This document shows positions 59,437 to 64,000 of a stretch of DNA of 64,000 nucleotides, in pieces. The position numbers were made by a program, and so were the translations under genes. Position 1 is the stretch's first letter, and every line of letters starts with the position of its first letter. The DNA is taken from positions 1 through 64,000 of the forward strand of contig JAQGDQ010000539.1 of assembly GCA_030141605.1 (NCBI GenBank). The letters run 5' to 3'. The notes under the pieces were generated by a model. The model did no database searches, was not told the DNA's origin, and saw only the letters and a list, made by a program, of their open reading frames with translations. The stretch is from Tubiluchus corallicola. Lineage: Eukaryota; Priapulida; Priapulimorpha; Priapulimorphida; Tubiluchidae.

Positions 59437-62400
59437 ATAAAAAAATCGAAACAGAGATATAGCACGAGAGTGAGATTGTGCAACGAAAGATACTGTCTCG
59501 GTATTTACGTGCGAATACCTTAAAGTTCTTAAACCATGTATATGTGGACCATATAGTTCACATTTCCATTGATTATTCTCATATTTATCATAACTGGAGT
59601 TGTCAGAGACGTCCTCATAAGCCTATTAAATGCATGGGAAAAGCTGAGTGAGTTCTCTTCCAAATATAATGAATCATTTCTTTTTGGTTTCGATAATTAA
59701 TCGTTTTAACTAGATTATTCTTTTACTGAATAACTATGGATTCCAAAATAAAATCATAATATCACAACCCTTTTTCTCGATAGATTGATCATATAGTTTA
59801 TCTAGCCGTATCGAGTGATCATGAATTAATTTTATAGATTGTGTAGATTTTATATAGATTATATAGATTCGCTTTCTGTTCGCTATGAGGTGATTGATCG
59901 CTTTTCAGTCACCTGACTCCGAGGGCTTTAGTTAAGTCTATCAGGCAATGATACTGTCCTTCAAGACTTTCACTTCGACCTTGCGTTGTGAGTGGAGGTC
60001 TTCTTCCCTCGAGTTAACAAGCGTTGCTCCCGCAATTGAGCTTTAGTACAATGCGAATCTCTCAAGTTCGTATCTAGGATTTAGTGTTGCTTTACTTTGA
60101 ATGCTATTAATCATACAAGAACTCGTTATCTACGTTACCACAGTGAATAGAATTTATTCGATTACAGAATACACGTTATCTAGTCTGGATCACTTTACAA
60201 GATTTGCTCTTATACGCCGGTGGGCGCTTACAATTAGAGTATAGCTCGAGAGAAGATGCTTATTCACTTTAATTGACAACGATTCAGTATGCTGCACTTA
60301 TGGTGCTTAATACAATGTGAAACTACAGTTATGCAGAGTTATTCTCAGATACAAATATGTTGAATTCACTTAACTTGTGGATTGACCAATGTACCCATAC
60401 ACTTGGTCAACTCCAGATACCTTAACGAGACTTCGTTGCTCCAGTGCTCAGTCTTTGGCTGAGAACGCAGAATTCTCTACGCTGGGCTAAAACGATGCTC
60501 CTCTCGTCTAGAAGACTGTCTCGGACACACTACGGTGGCAATCACTGTCAGACTCTCCCCCGATTCACTCATGTCACCCCTCGTGTGTGCAAAGCTCTAG
60601 TCTAATACCAGAGTTTATATCTTTGAGAGCTGACCTTCGCAAAAGATTGCACCATATGGTAACATCCAACAACACCGGCGACAGATGCTACCACCCGTCA
60701 AGAGACTTCTGATTTTACAATCAGCAAGGTGTTCTCTTGAATTCCATCGCCCTTTGAGATCTTCCTACCGTCGTCGGCAAATCTTCAGATTTCTCTCTCT
60801 AATGTCGCTGAGCACTGATAGAGACCTTGGCTGCTATCATAAAGTCACTTCTATGCGACATCTAAATCGCTACCGAACTTCTCTTAATTAGTTCTAACTC
60901 TGCATGTATCTATTCAAGACAATAGTGTCTTCCTTAGACAAGACACCTGTATTTCTACAATTTCCTATACAAGACACCTGCATCTCTATAACACGTGTGA
61001 CAATTCGTGTCGCATTAAATTCGTACTGTCAGCTGGGTGAGTTTCTCTGTCAATCTAATTCAGCTGATAACTCCATTAATTTACTACCAAAATACCGATT
61101 CCTAAATTTATTCACAACAATAACAACTTTCCTCTCCTAAAACTCACCTCAGGTACCCTCGTATTTAATGATCTGATATAAAAATTATTCCTTTGTTTAT
61201 GACCTCTAGTAATCCTATATTACTCTAGCCTTGTAGCTCTAAGATCACAATACAACTTAATGTCTTTACACATTTAATATTACAGCAACATAATATGGGA
61301 CATTCCTTAATCTGGCAGCGAGATACCATGAACCATCGACCATTTGGCTGAAAACGATTCCTAGGACCGGGATCTATGCTCAATAATCTCTCCTGCTCAT
61401 CGGCATCGTTGATTCGCTTCTCTCTACGGGATCAAAATAGTGGCTCGCAAAGTTAGTGTTCCTGAGAGTTTATGAATGTTACTCTCGTGACATGATGTAT
61501 GCCCATGAGTTCGATTTACGTGGGACTCGTTCTTCGGTGTGGACTATTCTCTGCCTAACACTTTATTCCAAAGTCTATTTTCCTTTGATCCTTCATTAGT
61601 TCTTAACGTAGAGAGCCGTATGTCCTGGGCATCCTTCAGACCACGTGGGGATCTTCCTCTTCTTCTTTACCATCTCATCTATTTCAGCAGCTACATTCAT
61701 CTTTCCCCGCATGTCTTCTATTTTATCCGTCCCTGAATATTTCCTGCAACGTAAAGTATACCGCAGTATCTTCGCACTAATAATGTTAGTCATGAGAATT
61801 TATACAAACATATACATAATACATGACACAGTGAATTCGCTTCACTTCCTCTAATATTGCAACTGCATTGTTCCAGTGTGCTAATACCTATGTCAGTCCC
61901 TGTATAATATACTAATTTAGGTCACTAGTGCTAATCCCACTCATACTTCGTGGACTAATTCTTCCATTCCAACTATTTGTGTAGGCAGTTGAGTTCTTTC
62001 ACTCAACTCTATCTCCCCCGGTGGATCCTGTACTGCTTGTTTGACCCTTCTAGTTTTAGCTCTTTACGGGTGTCTCAGGTGGAATCTCAGGTGAGCGAGC
62101 GTTAAGGCATTTAACTCCAGTAATAGGTGGTGAATACCCAGTGCAACATCGAAGTTAATACATACAGATCCCCGCGACATTTTAGGTAGCATATTATTCC
62201 AGTCATTAGTAAAGCAGTAATCAACATTTTAAGTAGCATATTATTCCAGTCATTTGTAAAGCAGTAATCACTCCCCTTATCAAGACCCATTTCCGGTATT
62301 CATGGAGTGTATCTGTTGGGACCGTCTCGCCAGCTTGAGTCTCTGGCGTTTTAATCTCTCCCTATTCTCCTGTACGGAAGTCTTAAAGATCTTCTCAGAT

Positions 62401-62480
62401 ATATCAAGTTGGTCCCATGTCCTCTGGGCTGATAGCTTCACATATTTGGGAATCAGTATTCGGCAGAAACACTGCCCGCC
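59437..62480. other. Region without a recognised gene, possibly an old element
   Basis: Base composition differs from the flanks (more C and T on the plus strand, higher GC). The plus strand shows only short frames. The minus strand has scattered protein-like pieces: NRERLKRQRLKLARR near 62390, AAEIDEMVKKKRKIPTW near 61680, and DADEQERLLSIDPGPRNR near 61400. These could be parts of a decayed gag-like gene or an uncharacterised element. No RT, integrase or transposase motif was found. A tRNA-primer-like tggcagcgagatacc stands at 61313, but no LTR could be delimited. Confidence 0.35.
62177..62270. repeat. 47-bp tandem duplication
   Basis: Two adjacent 47-bp copies starting acatttta, at 62177-62223 and 62224-62270. 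They differ at two positions. Confidence 0.95.
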
Positions 62481-63420
62481 GTAACACTCGTTCTACAACC
62501 AAAATGAAGAATTTTTTATTGAAACCAAAAAGTTTACAAAGATTACATAACACTTACAGAGAGCAATGAACAGTTCTAGTTTTGAAAGTTATAAATTTAT
62601 AGCAGTTCTATTTTCAGCATTATAAATCTGCAGCATTTTAAAATCTTGAACTTTTAAATGCTTAAAGGCTCGAAGGGTTGGCTCCTTCCGGGCCGGATTC
62701 AACAGGCGTTCTTCAACATTGGAGACTTCTGGAGTTCGAGTACGTGCGTCGCGGTTGCAAGGTGGGTGTTCCTCAACGAGATGACTGAAGCAGGTCTGCA
62801 GACTCTGTAAGGAATGCACCAACCAACGTAGCACCGTTGTTCCTTTTCTTTGAGATGATAGCAGAGATCGGGAAGCTCGTTGCGTCTCAAGTTTACTACC
62901 TACTTCAGGTACCTCTTTTCTTGTCCTTTAAGTAAGTTCTGCAGGGGTGTGAAAATATTGCACGCTGATTGGGCAGCCAACAAGAATAACTGATGTTGCT
63001 TGACGTCAATTGCAAGAGCAATTGACGTTTGTAACTTGCGCCATCTCGTAACTGTTAGATCACCTATACAATTTTACAGATACAAAGCTATACATTTAGC
63101 TGAGCTAAAACGACCATCAGAGGGCTTCATTTTCCGTGTGGATTCAGTTGCTATGACGACCCTGCTGACGCATCTGATCGATAGTTCATTGATGATGTTC
63201 TTCTAGCTTCAAGTATCGTCTAACGTCCACGGGTCCACGCATTAAATGCCAGGCGGGAAGCCATATTAGGATATAGAGGTATACTGTGTGAGAAACATTC
63301 ATAAATTCTTGCATTTTTATGCGTTTGTTCTGCACGCACAGAAAATAGAAGCATCACAGCAGTAATTTTAATAAACCATTTTGGGTTTTTTGTCAGAAAA
63401 GACTGGCATTTGTTAAAACG
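62481..63420. other. Spacer, no recognised gene
   Basis: Two overlapping minus-strand frames near 62590-62890 are open for 60-80 codons but show no known domain. The stretch around 62908-62940 matches, in reverse orientation, cttaaaggacaagaaaa at 19286 in PERK intron 2. A dispersed repeat is therefore likely here. Confidence 0.35.
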
Positions 63421-63426
63421 GGCGTG

Positions 63427-63567
63427 ATGTGCCATACCGTATGGCAGGCAGTTTTTATCGTTAGTGCTGTCAGTATTACCAGTGTGGCTTTAGCTAATCC
63501 ATTGGATTACCAGTATGATGACGAAGTATTGAAGCTACTGCAAGACGTTTTTTATAATGGCGACCGG
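63427..63567 (+). CDS. Probable first coding exon of a secreted/membrane protein
   Basis: ATG 63427 opens 47 codons ending at a strong donor (gtaagt at 63568) in phase 0. Residues 1-25 form a good signal peptide (hydrophobic core AVFIVSAVSITSVALA, likely cut after ALA). The mature start reads NPLDYQYDDEVLKLLQDVFY, then NGDR. No family is recognised from this short piece. An acidic helix right after the signal occurs in several receptor families, which is not enough to name it. Later exons would lie to the right, partly beyond the window. Confidence 0.5.
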
Positions 63568-64000
63568 GTAAGTGTAAAGTTTGATTTTTTTACATATTTT
63601 AGATACTTTACAATAAGGCTCATTGTTCGAATCAAGCCTACTAGAAATTCTCTCTTCGGCCAAAGAAATTGACTTTTTAGATTTAAATGTCAGATGTTAT
63701 TGAAAATTAATGAAGTGCTGAAAAAACGTGAACTTCATTTAAAACACATTAGCTTTACAATCAGTTTATTAGATATCCATGCGCAAGAGGTTATAAGAGG
63801 CCCCGTATGTGATGAACAGTGGTCATGGTTTTGGTCTTGCAACCCAAAGCTTGCTGATTCAAATGTATGCTTACCAGGAACATTTTTTCGTTGCCCTCTT
63901 TTTAATTAAACATCGCTTCAAAAATTTAAAATAGTGGGTTTATTCTGTTACTAACCAATGTGCTTGACTGTGACTAGGATTATTAATTAATGGCACTCTA
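63568..64000 (+). other. Putative intron or unassigned edge sequence
   Basis: A frame at 63694-63909 with HISFTISLLDIHAQ and EQWSWFWSCNP is open, but no acceptor was placed with confidence. It could include exon 2 of the gene beginning at 63427, or be chance. Confidence 0.2.

Noticed and set aside
61313-61327. Primer-binding-site-like tggcagcgagatacc
   Set aside because: No LTR boundary or gag start could be placed around it, so it is noted only within the region entry.

Overview
The window looks like nuclear DNA of an AT-rich invertebrate animal. The evidence is two recognisable animal genes, an intron-rich PERK (EIF2AK3) homologue and a DENR homologue, together with an animal-type repeat load: decayed LINEs, a Penelope-like element, a short-LTR mag/SURL-type Ty3/Gypsy element and a long satellite array. 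There is no operon structure, and no tRNA, rRNA or CRISPR was recognised. The species cannot be fixed from the sequence alone.

Layout. 1-14240: a satellite array of 32 marked monomers (spacing 406-457 bp) that runs off the left edge; 14241-15155 is its diverged border. 15435-17700: two decayed LINE 3' parts. 17899-40800: one complete gene, the ER-stress kinase PERK, with 18 coding exons, 1029 aa and all junctions in phase. Its introns carry a Penelope-like element, a 1.4-kb LTR with target duplication, a fold-back element, a hairpin element and LINE pieces. 41871-46556: a mag-type Gypsy element with 80-bp LTRs and a 5-bp target duplication, broken by several stops and frameshifts. 46557-50550: gene-poor, with minus-strand LINE remnants and a purine tract. 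50555-59436: a nested block. Two arrays of one roughly 770-bp (TA)n-containing repeat lie in inverted orientation. Between them is an old Gypsy pol whose RT is split in two. Between the RT halves is a 5.2-kb segment with a 5'-truncated LINE (10-bp target duplication), microsatellites, a telomere-like tract, a LINE tail and an intact, intronless DENR gene. 59437-63420: no recognised gene. 63427-63567: probable first coding exon of a secreted or membrane protein that continues past the window.

How the genes relate. PERK senses unfolded protein in the ER and phosphorylates eIF2alpha. DENR with MCTS1 supports reinitiation after upstream ORFs, a step used by stress-response mRNAs such as ATF4. Both therefore act in stress-controlled translation, but nothing in the sequence shows they are co-regulated. 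A consensus UPR element (CCACGTCA, reverse TGACGTGG) beside a CCAAT box 171 bp before the PERK start codon suggests feedback by ATF6/XBP1-type factors.
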